From: Saprospiraceae bacterium
GTDB lineage: Bacteria > Bacteroidota > Bacteroidia > Bacteroidales > JAIPBB01
Assembly: GCA_021739805.1 (NCBI GenBank)
Contig: JAIPBB010000050.1
Coordinates: 1 to 20,198, forward strand
Length of the DNA: 20,198 nucleotides
Reading direction: 5' to 3'
How positions within the stretch are numbered: position 1 is the first letter of the stretch; each line of letters begins with the position of its first letter. A program made the translations under genes and the position numbers. Under the pieces are notes generated by a model. That model was not told where the DNA came from and did not search any database. It saw only the letters and a list, made by a program, of their open reading frames with translations. Below, in pieces: positions 1-6,801 of the stretch.

Positions 1-183
1 TATATAGAAGGAGATGGTATAGAAACTATTGAAATAATTAATGTAATTGGGCAAACAATAAAAGAATTTACATTAAGAAATAAAACAATATTAATAGACC
101 TAAGCTCACAAACAAAAGGCACTTATTTTGTGAGAATAACCACTAACAATGGAGTTGTGGTTGAGAAAGTGGTGCTTGAGTAA
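1..183 (+). CDS. C-terminal end of a T9SS-secreted protein (partial)
   Basis: The frame is open from the first base and stops at 181-183, giving 60 residues whose start lies outside the window. The tail has the pattern of the type A T9SS sorting domain: IEIINVIGQTIKEF, then an alternating hydrophobic stretch around ILIDLSSQTKGTYFVRITTNNG and a final VVEKVVLE. The GTYFVRI strand and the KVVLE end are the hallmark pieces. By family knowledge this domain sends a protein through the type IX system across the outer membrane, where it is removed. The passenger domain is not visible, so the function of the protein is unknown. Confidence 0.85.
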   Translation, partial: YIEGDGIETIEIINVIGQTIKEFTLRNKTILIDLSSQTKGTYFVRITTNNGVVVEKVVLE

Positions 184-221
184 TTAGTAATTAGAAATTA
201 GTAATTAGAAATTAGAAATTT
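181..221. repeat. Short AT-rich direct repeats after the first gene
   Basis: Directly after the stop codon, the words TTAGTAATTAGAAA and TTAGAAATT recur in near-tandem. The rest of the 184-466 gap is AT-rich. Apart from the promoter at 406-435, nothing else is recognisable in it. Confidence 0.6.
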
Positions 222-405
222 GGTTTGCTCTTGAATTTCTAATTATACAGATTAAATGTAAGTAGTGTATGCAAAAAAACTACCCTGAATTGAAAATCAA
301 AATCTGTTGGGTTTTCTTGATGATACTATCTACTCACCCGACACATCAAAATAATATTTAGCCATTAAAAAAAATTAAAGAATTTTAAAATTTTACAATA
401 TTTTC

Positions 406-435
406 TTGTTTGTCTCGTTTTTAGATGTAACTTTG
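406..435 (+). promoter_or_regulatory. Bacteroidota-type promoter for the 467 gene pair
   Basis: TAACTTTG at 428-435 fits the Bacteroidota -7 consensus TAnnTTTG exactly. TTG at 406-408 lies 19 bp upstream as a -33 element. Transcription would start near 442, about 25 nt before the ATG at 467. This is a match by eye only. Confidence 0.55.
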
Positions 436-466
436 CAATACAAAGTACTTTCTAATTCATAATAAA

Positions 467-1117
467 ATGACAGAAAAACAAGACCAATTAAAGACTTTAG
501 ACGAGATTAAGAACATGATGGAAAACTCTTCCAGATTTTTGTCTCTCAGTGGATTATCCGGAGTTTTTGCCGGAATATTCGCTTTATTAGGAGCTGCCGC
601 TGCCTATATTCATTTAAACCTTCATTTTCTATCGCGTGATTATTATAAGTATGGAATTGAAGAATATTCAAATCACATCAGAACACTCAATGTTGATTTT
701 CTATTGTTCTTTTTTGTTGATGCTTTGGCAGTTTTGTTTTTGGCATTGGCTTTTGGAACATTTTTTACAACCCGCAATGCAAGAAAAAAAGGATTGAAAA
801 TTTGGGGCAAAGCAACGAAACTGCTTCTGCTAAATTTATTTGTACCCTTGGTTGCAGGAGGTCTTTTTTGTTTGATTTTGGTTTATCAGGGTTTTATTGA
901 ACTTGTAGCACCTGCAACATTGATTTTTTATGGATTAGCTTTGATTAACGGTGGAAAATACACATATAAAGATGTGAGATTTTTAGGTGCATTCGAAATA
1001 CTTATTGGCTTGCTAGCATCAATTTTTGTTGGTTATGGATTATTATTTTGGGCCTTGGGTTTTGGTGTGATGCACATAATTTATGGTGTGGTGATGTATT
1101 TTAAATACGAGAGGTAA
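467..1117 (+). CDS. Six-helix inner-membrane protein paired with a winged-helix regulator
   Basis: This 216-residue protein has a short charged cytosolic N-terminus (about residues 1-28) and roughly six hydrophobic helices near 29-50, 77-100, 118-142, 146-160, 172-192 and 193-212. A polar stretch at 51-75 may face the periplasm. A basic loop (RNARKKGLK, about 103-111) marks a cytosolic face. No catalytic motif is visible. Its stop codon is two bases before the ATG of the regulator at 1120, so the two are almost certainly co-transcribed from the promoter just upstream. Small membrane proteins paired with HTH_34-type regulators occur in Bacteroidota, so a regulator-plus-sensor or effector unit is plausible, but that is inference. 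Function unknown. Confidence 0.85.
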   Translation: MTEKQDQLKTLDEIKNMMENSSRFLSLSGLSGVFAGIFALLGAAAAYIHLNLHFLSRDYYKYGIEEYSNHIRTLNVDFLLFFFVDALAVLFLALAFGTFFTTRNARKKGLKIWGKATKLLLLNLFVPLVAGGLFCLILVYQGFIELVAPATLIFYGLALINGGKYTYKDVRFLGAFEILIGLLASIFVGYGLLFWALGFGVMHIIYGVVMYFKYER

Positions 1118-1119
1118 AA

Positions 1120-1422
1120 ATGAGTTTTGATATTGAAAATATAAATAAACTGTTTGAAAGCAGGGTTCGTCTTGGGGTGATGTCGATTCTGATGGTAAAC
1201 GAAAGAATTGATTTCAAATCACTGAGAGACATTCTTAAAGTTACTGATGGAAATCTTGCATCTCACCTTTCGGCACTTGAAAAAAATAATTTAATAAAAG
1301 TAAAAAAGCAGTTCATTGGCAAAAAACCTAACACAACTTATTCGGCAACAGAAAACGGAATCAAATCTTTTAATGAGCATTTGGCGGCATTGGAGGAGTT
1401 GATTAGGGGGAGTGGGGGTTGA
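1120..1422 (+). CDS. Small winged-helix transcriptional regulator (HTH_34/MarR-like)
   Basis: This 100-residue, single-domain DNA-binding protein opens with NINKLFESRVRLGVMSILM (helix 1). It then shows a helix-turn-helix (FKSLRDILKVTDGNLASHLSAL, about residues 33-54; recognition helix GNLASHLSALEK) and the beta wing (LIKVKKQFIGKKPNTTYSAT). This layout matches the winged-helix family PF13601 (HTH_34). No sensor domain is attached, so signal input must come from elsewhere, perhaps from the membrane protein encoded two bases upstream. Target genes cannot be told from the sequence; autoregulation of the 467-1422 pair is the simplest guess. The family assignment is firm, the regulon unknown. Confidence 0.9.
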   Translation: MSFDIENINKLFESRVRLGVMSILMVNERIDFKSLRDILKVTDGNLASHLSALEKNNLIKVKKQFIGKKPNTTYSATENGIKSFNEHLAALEELIRGSGG

Positions 1423-1498
1423 TGGGTTAATAAGGCTAAGGCGTAGGCTAAGGAGAAGGGAAAAAGGCAAAAGTAAAAAGTAAAAAGGCAAAAGTTTA

Positions 1499-1516
1499 CC
1501 CCGATAGCTATCGGGG
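1499..1516. repeat. Perfect 18-bp palindrome CCCCGATAGCTATCGGGG
   Basis: The two 9-base halves are exact reverse complements. It sits between two copies of GGCAAAAG, as if dropped into that repeat. There is no U-tract after it, so it is not a typical terminator. I suspect it belongs to a genome-wide palindromic family, but that cannot be shown from this window. Confidence 0.7.
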
Positions 1517-1551
1517 GCAAAAGATTGCAATAAGTAGTAGTCAGACCGAGT

Positions 1552-1600
1552 GCCACGCATTTATGGGATTTGATTGTAATTAGAAAATTTGCAGCGTGGC
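1552..1600. repeat. Inverted repeat in spacer
   Basis: GCCACGC (1552-1558) and GCGTGGC (1594-1600) are perfect complements around a 35-base AT-rich loop. The loop begins ATTT and carries AAATTT near its end, which lets the stem extend imperfectly. No U-tract follows. Confidence 0.55.
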
Positions 1601-1871
1601 GTATCGAGGAATGACGGAAAGGCAGTAGGCAAATTTGTGAGAGTTGGTGAAGGGGAGAGCGTGAGAGCATGTGAGCATGAGAGCATGAGACTGAGAGTTT
1701 GAGAAATGAGTTGTGAGAAATGAGAGGTGAGAAAGAGCAACGAGCAACGAGAAACGAGTAACGAGTAACGAGCAATGAACCTCATTAACAAACTATATAA
1801 AATCATAATGCGAATCAGAATAATCATCTGCATTAAAATGATTTTGGATAAAACAAAAAGAAAGAAACACT

Positions 1872-2336
1872 ATGTATAAAAAACAATATGAATTTTTAAA
1901 CACTAAAAACATCATAGCCTTGTTTTATATAGGATTCATAGCAATTCTGCTATTTGCATCTGATGTTGGTTATCTGAATAAATCCCGAGGATGGCTGGCA
2001 GAAAATGTATTTTATTACGACAAAGTTGGACACTTTGTTTTAATCGGATTTCTTGCTTTTATTCTTAATCTTTTGTTTTTGAGAAGAAATGCAAAATACT
2101 TTAATCCAAAACTTTTAATTGGTTCATATTTGACTTTTGCTTTTTCAACTATTGAAGAATTCAGTCAAATATTTATTGAAAGCCGCTCATTTAATGTTTA
2201 TGATTTAATGGCAAATTATTTAGGAATAGCATTTTTTAGTTTGCTGTTTTTTTTAGTGTTTAAAAAGTTTGCTTCAAAGAAAGAAAATCAAAACTCAATT
2301 TATTTATCATCCCTAATGGTCAAAAAAAGAAATTAA
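1872..2336 (+). CDS. VanZ-like membrane protein
   Basis: This 154-residue protein has about four hydrophobic helices (near 13-31, 52-70, 80-94 and 112-131) and carries the VanZ-like motif set (PF04892). DKVGHFVLIGFLAF begins at residue 50 with conserved His54, STIEEFSQIFIESRSF spans about 92-107, and DLMANYLG has Asp111. VanZ confers low-level teicoplanin resistance in enterococci. Most family members, like this one, have no known substrate, and no van genes are nearby, so a resistance role should not be assumed. The tail (about 133-154) is lysine-rich. The next gene starts 16 bases after its stop, suggesting co-transcription. Confidence 0.8.
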   Translation: MYKKQYEFLNTKNIIALFYIGFIAILLFASDVGYLNKSRGWLAENVFYYDKVGHFVLIGFLAFILNLLFLRRNAKYFNPKLLIGSYLTFAFSTIEEFSQIFIESRSFNVYDLMANYLGIAFFSLLFFLVFKKFASKKENQNSIYLSSLMVKKRN

Positions 2337-2352
2337 TTAAAAAAACAATATC

Positions 2353-5145
2353 ATGAAAAAGAACGATTTAATTCTCGTATTATCAGTGGCTTTATACAGC
2401 CTTTTGTTTTACCATCAAGCTTTAGGAATAAATTTCTTTATTTTTTCCATTGCAATGGTGGGTGCATTTGTAGTTCTTGACAAAGAATTGCTTAAAGACA
2501 AATCATGGCTGGGTGCTGCCGCCGGTTCAATTGTTTCAGGTTTTACGGTTATGTATTATGGAAATGGTCTTGCGGTTACAGCCAACGTTATTTCTCTTTC
2601 GCTTTTGTCGGGACTAAGTATTAGCCGAGGTTCGTCAATTTTGCTGACATTACTTTATTCGGCATATTCTTATGTGACCGCCATTGCATTTATGATTGTT
2701 GATTTGGTTCAACGAAAGCAAGTTAAATCCACTACCAAAGGAAATAGTTTCTGGATAAAGTTTGGAATTGGATTGATAATATTTGTCGTTGTGATATTGT
2801 TCTTCTTTCTCTATCAAAAATCGAATTCATTATTTAAAAATTTCACCGAGCAAATCAATTTCGATTGGATAACTTGGAGTTGGGTTAGGTTTACTTTTCT
2901 TGGCTTTATTATCCTTTATGGCTTCTTTTATCATAGAAATTTCCCATCATGGTTTAAAAAAGACAGCCAAGCTCCGAATCTTCTAAATCGTGAAAAAATC
3001 GAAAATTCTGAAAATTCATTTTTCGGAAAATTGCTGAATATTAATGTGGAGCTTTATTCGGGGATTGTATTGTTTGTGCTTTTAAATATCCTGATTTTAA
3101 TAGTAAATATCCTGGATATTATTTATTTGTGGCTTTCGTCGGGAACTTTGCCCGAAGGAATGACTTACTCCGAATTTGTTCACCAGGGAACAGGAAATCT
3201 AATCGCTTCAATTGTTTTTGCAATTTTGATAATCTTGTTTTATTTCCGCGGACATTTAAACTATTTCGCAAAAAATAAAGGAATAAAAGCATTGGCATTT
3301 CTTTGGGTTGTTCAAAATGCTTTTATGGTTATTTCGGCGGCTTATAAAAATCTCCTTTATGTTTCTGAATACAGCCTGACCTACAAAAGAATCGGTGTTT
3401 ATATTTACTTATTGCTTTGTCTGATTGGACTTATCACCGCTTTGGTGAAAATCTATAAGCAAAAAAGCAATTGGTATTTATTCCGAAAAAACAGTTGGGC
3501 ACTTTATCTTGTTTTGGTTCTCACTGCCTTAATAAATTGGGACCAGTTTATTACTGATTTTAATATTGAAAATTCGAAATCAAGAATTGATAAAAAATAC
3601 CTGGTTGAATTAAACTCAACCAACATACCTGAATTGCTTCTACTTGCAAAAGATACAAGCACTAATGAAAATTATTCATATTCTGACTATGATGATGATT
3701 ACAACTCATATTGGGAATATAATGATGGGAAAACCCGGGGAGGTTATAGCGAAGATTTTACGAACAGGATACATAATAAAATGTTTAAATTTTTAGCATC
3801 ACATGCAGAATTAGACTGGCAATCATGGTGCGTTGATAAAAATAAAACAGCAAAGCAAATTTATAAACTTCATGATGATGGAAAAATCAAAAGTCTAAAT
3901 TTAAGGGGATATGGAAAGGACAATTTATTGCCAATTCAAAAATTTACTAAGCTTGAACATCTGAATATTTCTGACATTGGTTCGGTTAATCTTGAAGAAC
4001 TTAAGCCATTTGAAAATCTAAAGACTTTGGAGCTTTCATCGGATGATATTTATTCTATTGATAAACTTCCGGTGATGGAGCAACTCGAAGAACTCTATCT
4101 TGATTATAATAATATTGATGATTTCAGCCATTTGAAAAATTATTCAAATCTTGAGATTCTTAATATTGCTGAGAATTCAGATGTTGAACTTAAATCAATC
4201 GTTGGGTTGAATAAACTGAAAAAATTAGATATTTCCCGAAATTCAATTAAAGACCTTAGCTCTTTAGGACAATTTCCAATGCTTACTGAGTTGGATTTAA
4301 GTAGTCAAAGAAGTTTTAATTTCGAGACTTTTCCAAAAATCGAATCACTTGAAATTCTCAATCTTTCAGGGAATAAGTTTACAAACAACGAAATAAAATT
4401 ATTAGACAAACTTAGAGAGCTTGATAATTTACGTGATTTGAATTTGGCTAATAATTCGATGAGAAGTCTTTATATTTTAACTAATTATTATATAAAGAAC
4501 AATTCATTAATCCTTAAAACGAAAAAGGAAGATGAAGTTGTTGGATTACTTCCAAACATTGAAAAGTTGAATGTTATGAATAATAACATTAATGATATTT
4601 CTGCTATTAAGTATTTTCAAAATCTCGTATATTTTAATGTTTCGTATAATAAAGTTAGCAACTTATCATCTTTAAAAGACCTTAGTAAAATTGAAACATT
4701 AGAATTGAATAATAACCAGATTAGCAATCTAAAAGGTATTGAAGGCTTGCTAAGTTTAAAATCGCTTTACCTTTCAAATAATTCAATAATTGAGCTTAAA
4801 AACCTTAAAGATTTAAGCAAACTTGAATATCTGGATTTATCTGCAAATAATATTACTGATGTTTCATCTTTAAATGCTTTAACCGAATTAAAATTGCTAA
4901 AACTAAGCGGAAACAGGATTAATGATATATCTGTACTTAAAAACCTTAAGAATCTTGAAACTCTTTATTTGCTTGATATGACAACTTTTGAGATTTCTCA
5001 GTTATACGAATTTACTATGTTAAAACAACTTTATCTGCAAACAGCAACACAGGAGGAAATTGATTTATTAAAAGATAAACTTAAAAACACTGAGGTTTAT
5101 GTGAAGCATATTAAAAGAGAAAATGATAGGAGTTTTATTAGATGA
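2353..5145 (+). CDS. DUF4173-type membrane protein fused to C-terminal leucine-rich repeats
   Basis: The 930 residues fall into two halves. Residues 1-400 contain about 10-12 transmembrane helices, with features of the DUF4173 family (PF13687): LPEGMTYSEFVHQGTGNLIAS at about 266-286 and LTYKRIGVYIYLLLCLIGLITAL at about 343-365. An acidic, Tyr/Asp-rich linker (YSYSDYDDDYNSYWEYND, 441-458) follows. Residues 510-900 hold about 14 leucine-rich repeats. The later ones (775-875) have a clear 22-residue period of the SDS22/internalin kind (LxxLxxLxLxxNxIxDxSxL). The earlier repeats are irregular, with an insert near 705-730 (YYIKNNSLILKTKKEDE). Plain DUF4173 proteins are about half this length, so the LRR half is an added domain, probably for protein binding. 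Ligand, topology and function are unknown. It is probably in one transcript with the VanZ-like gene. Confidence 0.8.
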   Translation: MKKNDLILVLSVALYSLLFYHQALGINFFIFSIAMVGAFVVLDKELLKDKSWLGAAAGSIVSGFTVMYYGNGLAVTANVISLSLLSGLSISRGSSILLTLLYSAYSYVTAIAFMIVDLVQRKQVKSTTKGNSFWIKFGIGLIIFVVVILFFFLYQKSNSLFKNFTEQINFDWITWSWVRFTFLGFIILYGFFYHRNFPSWFKKDSQAPNLLNREKIENSENSFFGKLLNINVELYSGIVLFVLLNILILIVNILDIIYLWLSSGTLPEGMTYSEFVHQGTGNLIASIVFAILIILFYFRGHLNYFAKNKGIKALAFLWVVQNAFMVISAAYKNLLYVSEYSLTYKRIGVYIYLLLCLIGLITALVKIYKQKSNWYLFRKNSWALYLVLVLTALINWDQFITDFNIENSKSRIDKKYLVELNSTNIPELLLLAKDTSTNENYSYSDYDDDYNSYWEYNDGKTRGGYSEDFTNRIHNKMFKFLASHAELDWQSWCVDKNKTAKQIYKLHDDGKIKSLNLRGYGKDNLLPIQKFTKLEHLNISDIGSVNLEELKPFENLKTLELSSDDIYSIDKLPVMEQLEELYLDYNNIDDFSHLKNYSNLEILNIAENSDVELKSIVGLNKLKKLDISRNSIKDLSSLGQFPMLTELDLSSQRSFNFETFPKIESLEILNLSGNKFTNNEIKLLDKLRELDNLRDLNLANNSMRSLYILTNYYIKNNSLILKTKKEDEVVGLLPNIEKLNVMNNNINDISAIKYFQNLVYFNVSYNKVSNLSSLKDLSKIETLELNNNQISNLKGIEGLLSLKSLYLSNNSIIELKNLKDLSKLEYLDLSANNITDVSSLNALTELKLLKLSGNRINDISVLKNLKNLETLYLLDMTTFEISQLYEFTMLKQLYLQTATQEEIDLLKDKLKNTEVYVKHIKRENDRSFIR

Positions 5146-5335
5146 GTCAGGAAATAAAGGAAAAGGCTGAGGCTAAGGCTAAGGAGAAGTATAAAGGCAA
5201 AAGTAAAAAGGCAAAAAAGTTAGAAGTCGGAAGACCGAAGTCGGAAGTTTGAGAAATGAAACCAGCTTTGTACAAAGACATCAATCATAAAAAATCAGCG
5301 TAATTCAGTGTCAAAAAATATAGAAAACACAAAAG
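5146..5335. repeat. 190-bp spacer with dispersed repeats and a shared leader
   Basis: The spacer shares GGCTAAGGAGAAG (5177-5189) and an 18-base word (5193-5210) with the 1423-1871 spacer. It carries a 25-base word (5223-5247) found in reverse orientation at 11597-11621, and a 33-base leader (5286-5318) matched 31/33 at 6761-6793. A 12-bp palindrome CTTTGTACAAAG lies at 5266-5277. No gene is seen. Confidence 0.7.
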
Positions 5336-5830
5336 ATGAAAGTAAAAGCTAAAATAAATATCGCAATAGTTTTATTAATAACATTTTTTAAAACTGCTAT
5401 TGGAAGCTTTATTGGCTTGCTAATTTTATGTTTAATTTTTCAGGATAAGATTGAAAGATTTGGTATAGCGGATGAATATTCTGTTATAATATTGTTTGGA
5501 GGAATAGTTGGACTTATTTTATCACTGATTTATTGCTTAGTTGTACTTCTTCCAACTTATTTCATCGATAAGAAATTTATTGAAACTCATGAGACCATCG
5601 AATCTTTTAAAAGACTTATTCCTTTTCCCGCTTTGATTGCATTCATAATCAGCTTGTTTTTCATATCAACTTTAATTGAATTTAAAGATGAATTTAGTGT
5701 TATTGCAATTATGTTTTTGTCAAATTTATATATCATGGTTTTCATGAGTTTATATTTCTTTTTAAGCACATTTAAAAACCACCAAAACAAAAATCAAATA
5801 CAAATTACAAACTCAGAAATCGAGAAATAA
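5336..5830 (+). CDS. Four-helix hypothetical membrane protein
   Basis: This 164-residue protein has four hydrophobic helices (about 9-36, 45-74, 92-113 and 119-144) and a polar, Gln/Asn/Lys-rich tail (148-164). A basic loop with YFIDKKF at about 75-81 lies between helices 2 and 3. I recognise no family and see no catalytic residues. The stop codon TAA shares its last base with the ATG of the next gene (5830), so the two are translationally coupled and their products may form a complex. A small integral-membrane subunit or accessory protein is all that can be said. Confidence 0.75.
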   Translation: MKVKAKINIAIVLLITFFKTAIGSFIGLLILCLIFQDKIERFGIADEYSVIILFGGIVGLILSLIYCLVVLLPTYFIDKKFIETHETIESFKRLIPFPALIAFIISLFFISTLIEFKDEFSVIAIMFLSNLYIMVFMSLYFFLSTFKNHQNKNQIQITNSEIEK

Positions 5831-6507
5831 TGAAAGAACAAAATATTTTAATCGAACTTTTGCATAATAAGGGAATGTTCATTGAAAAAACCCTTAACAA
5901 CAGATTATCGAACAAAGAATTTAAAACACTGTTTTTTACGAGTATTCTGTTTTTTGCGATTTTTGGATTTATCATAGGTTCAAGCCATAGTTTTCCGCAG
6001 GCATTGGTTTCATCTTTGAAGTTGCCAGTTTTGTTTTTAATTTCAACTTTGATTTGTTTTCCTACTCTTTACTTTTTTCTGGCAATTTTAGGTTTAAAAC
6101 AAAATTTCTATCAACTATTTTCATACACTCTTGTTTGCCTGACAATAATTAGTGGTGTTTTACTTGTTTTTGCTCCGATTTCTTTCTTTTTCCTGATAAC
6201 AACATCAAATTATTATTTCTTTAAGCTGCTAAATGTGATTGTTTTTGCAATAGCAGGATTTGTTGGTATTTATGTGTTTTATAAGAATATAAATATTGAA
6301 ATTGACAATAATGTCGAAGTAGGATATCAAAAAAGAATCCGAAATTTTCTTAAGCTGTGGCTGATTTTGTTTGGATTTATTGGTTGCCAATTATCTTACA
6401 CTTTAAGTCCGTTTTTTGGTCTGCCCGATGAGCCATTTATATTGTTTACAAAGCTTAATAGTAATTTTTATGTAGAAGTTCTTCAGTCGATTTCGAGGAT
6501 GTTTTAA
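5830..6507 (+). CDS. Multispanning membrane protein, Yip1-like by appearance
   Basis: This 225-residue protein has a cytosolic N-terminus of about 32 residues (including a basic NNRLSNKEFK) and five to six helices near 33-52, 62-84, 93-122, 130-152 and 172-192. The run SFPQALVSSLKLPVLFL then LICFPTLYFF (about 54-82), with its conserved-looking prolines, resembles the Yip1-like / pseudo-annotated 'actin-binding WH2' membrane proteins of bacteria that I remember. This is a resemblance only, not a domain hit. Its start overlaps the stop of the preceding gene by one base. Two tandem-repeat arrays begin right after its stop codon. Confidence 0.75.
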   Translation: MKEQNILIELLHNKGMFIEKTLNNRLSNKEFKTLFFTSILFFAIFGFIIGSSHSFPQALVSSLKLPVLFLISTLICFPTLYFFLAILGLKQNFYQLFSYTLVCLTIISGVLLVFAPISFFFLITTSNYYFFKLLNVIVFAIAGFVGIYVFYKNINIEIDNNVEVGYQKRIRNFLKLWLILFGFIGCQLSYTLSPFFGLPDEPFILFTKLNSNFYVEVLQSISRMF

Positions 6508-6570
6508 TGATGTAATGCGATAATGCGATAATGATGTAATGCGATAATGATGTAATGATAGTATGATGTA
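6506..6570 (+). repeat. Imperfect 8-bp tandem repeats (AATGCGAT / AATGATGT)
   Basis: Beginning at the stop codon of the preceding gene, units AATGCGAT and AATGATGT alternate irregularly for about eight copies before giving way to the 11-bp array. Both arrays share the AATGA core, so one may have evolved from the other. Confidence 0.75.
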
Positions 6571-6724
6571 ATAACAACTGAATGACAATCGAATGACTAC
6601 TTAATGACAACCGAATGACAACTGAATGACCACTTAATGACCACTTAATGACAACCGAATGACAACCGAATGACAACCGAATGACAACCGAATGACAACC
6701 GAATGACAACCGAATGACAACTTA
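6571..6724 (+). repeat. 11-bp tandem array, 14 units of ATGACAACCGA
   Basis: Fourteen consecutive 11-bp units run without a break. Units at 6604 and 6648-6713 (six in a row) are exact copies of ATGACAACCGA. The others vary at the end (ATGACCACTTA twice, ATGACTACTTA, ATGACAACTGA, ATGACAATCGA, ATGACAACTTA). The plus strand has stops in every frame, so the array is non-coding. Unit variation concentrates in the last six bases, and the homogeneous block sits at the downstream end. Confidence 0.95.
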
Positions 6725-6760
6725 ATGACTAATAATGACTTTAATCTTTTAATAATCAAA

Positions 6761-6793
6761 CATAAAAAATCAGCGTAAATCAGCGTCAAAAAA
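6761..6793 (+). repeat. 33-bp leader shared with 5286-5318
   Basis: Positions 6761-6793 match 5286-5318 at 31 of 33 bases, including the word ATCAGCGTAA. They lie 8 and 17 bases before the start codons of the genes at 6802 and 5336. Being in the same position and orientation before two unrelated genes, this is either a shared 5' leader or a dispersed repeat that tends to sit there. Confidence 0.6.
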
Positions 6794-6801
6794 ACCAAAC
6801 C

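Larger units (their letters stand above)
1423..1871. repeat. 449-bp gene-free spacer filled with low-complexity and dispersed repeats
   Basis: No credible gene on either strand. From left to right it holds purine-rich words (GGCTAAGGAGAAG at 1446-1458; an 18-base word at 1463-1480 that recurs at 5193-5210), a perfect palindrome at 1499-1516, an inverted repeat (GCCACGC 1552-1558 / GCGTGGC 1594-1600), a 17-base word at 1619-1635 that recurs at 7748-7764, and a 20-base word at 1655-1674 that recurs at 7772-7791. It ends in an 8-bp-periodic run (ACGAGTA/ACGAGCA) at about 1738-1776. The composition is purine-heavy on this strand and unlike the genes. Confidence 0.75.

Noticed and set aside
1291..1833. 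Three overlapping minus-strand open frames of 89-145 codons
   Set aside because: They lie in the purine-rich repeat spacer and the end of the regulator gene. The translations are low-complexity Ser/Leu/His strings produced by the repeats.
1872..2336. Glycopeptide-resistance gene vanZ
   Set aside because: The motifs place it in the broad VanZ-like family only. No other van genes are present, so a resistance call is not supported.
5261..5280. Resemblance of CCAGCTTTGTACAAAG to a cloning-vector att site
   Set aside because: Only the palindromic core and a few flanking bases agree, and no other vector sequence is near. Most likely chance around the 12-bp palindrome CTTTGTACAAAG.
6455..6709. Minus-strand 84-codon frame with repeated SFGCHSVVIRL-type units
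   Set aside because: It is the reverse reading of the 11-bp and 8-bp tandem arrays. The period comes from the DNA repeat and there is no start context or family.
6571..6724. Possible CRISPR array
   Set aside because: The 11-bp units abut with no spacers, and no cas genes are present.
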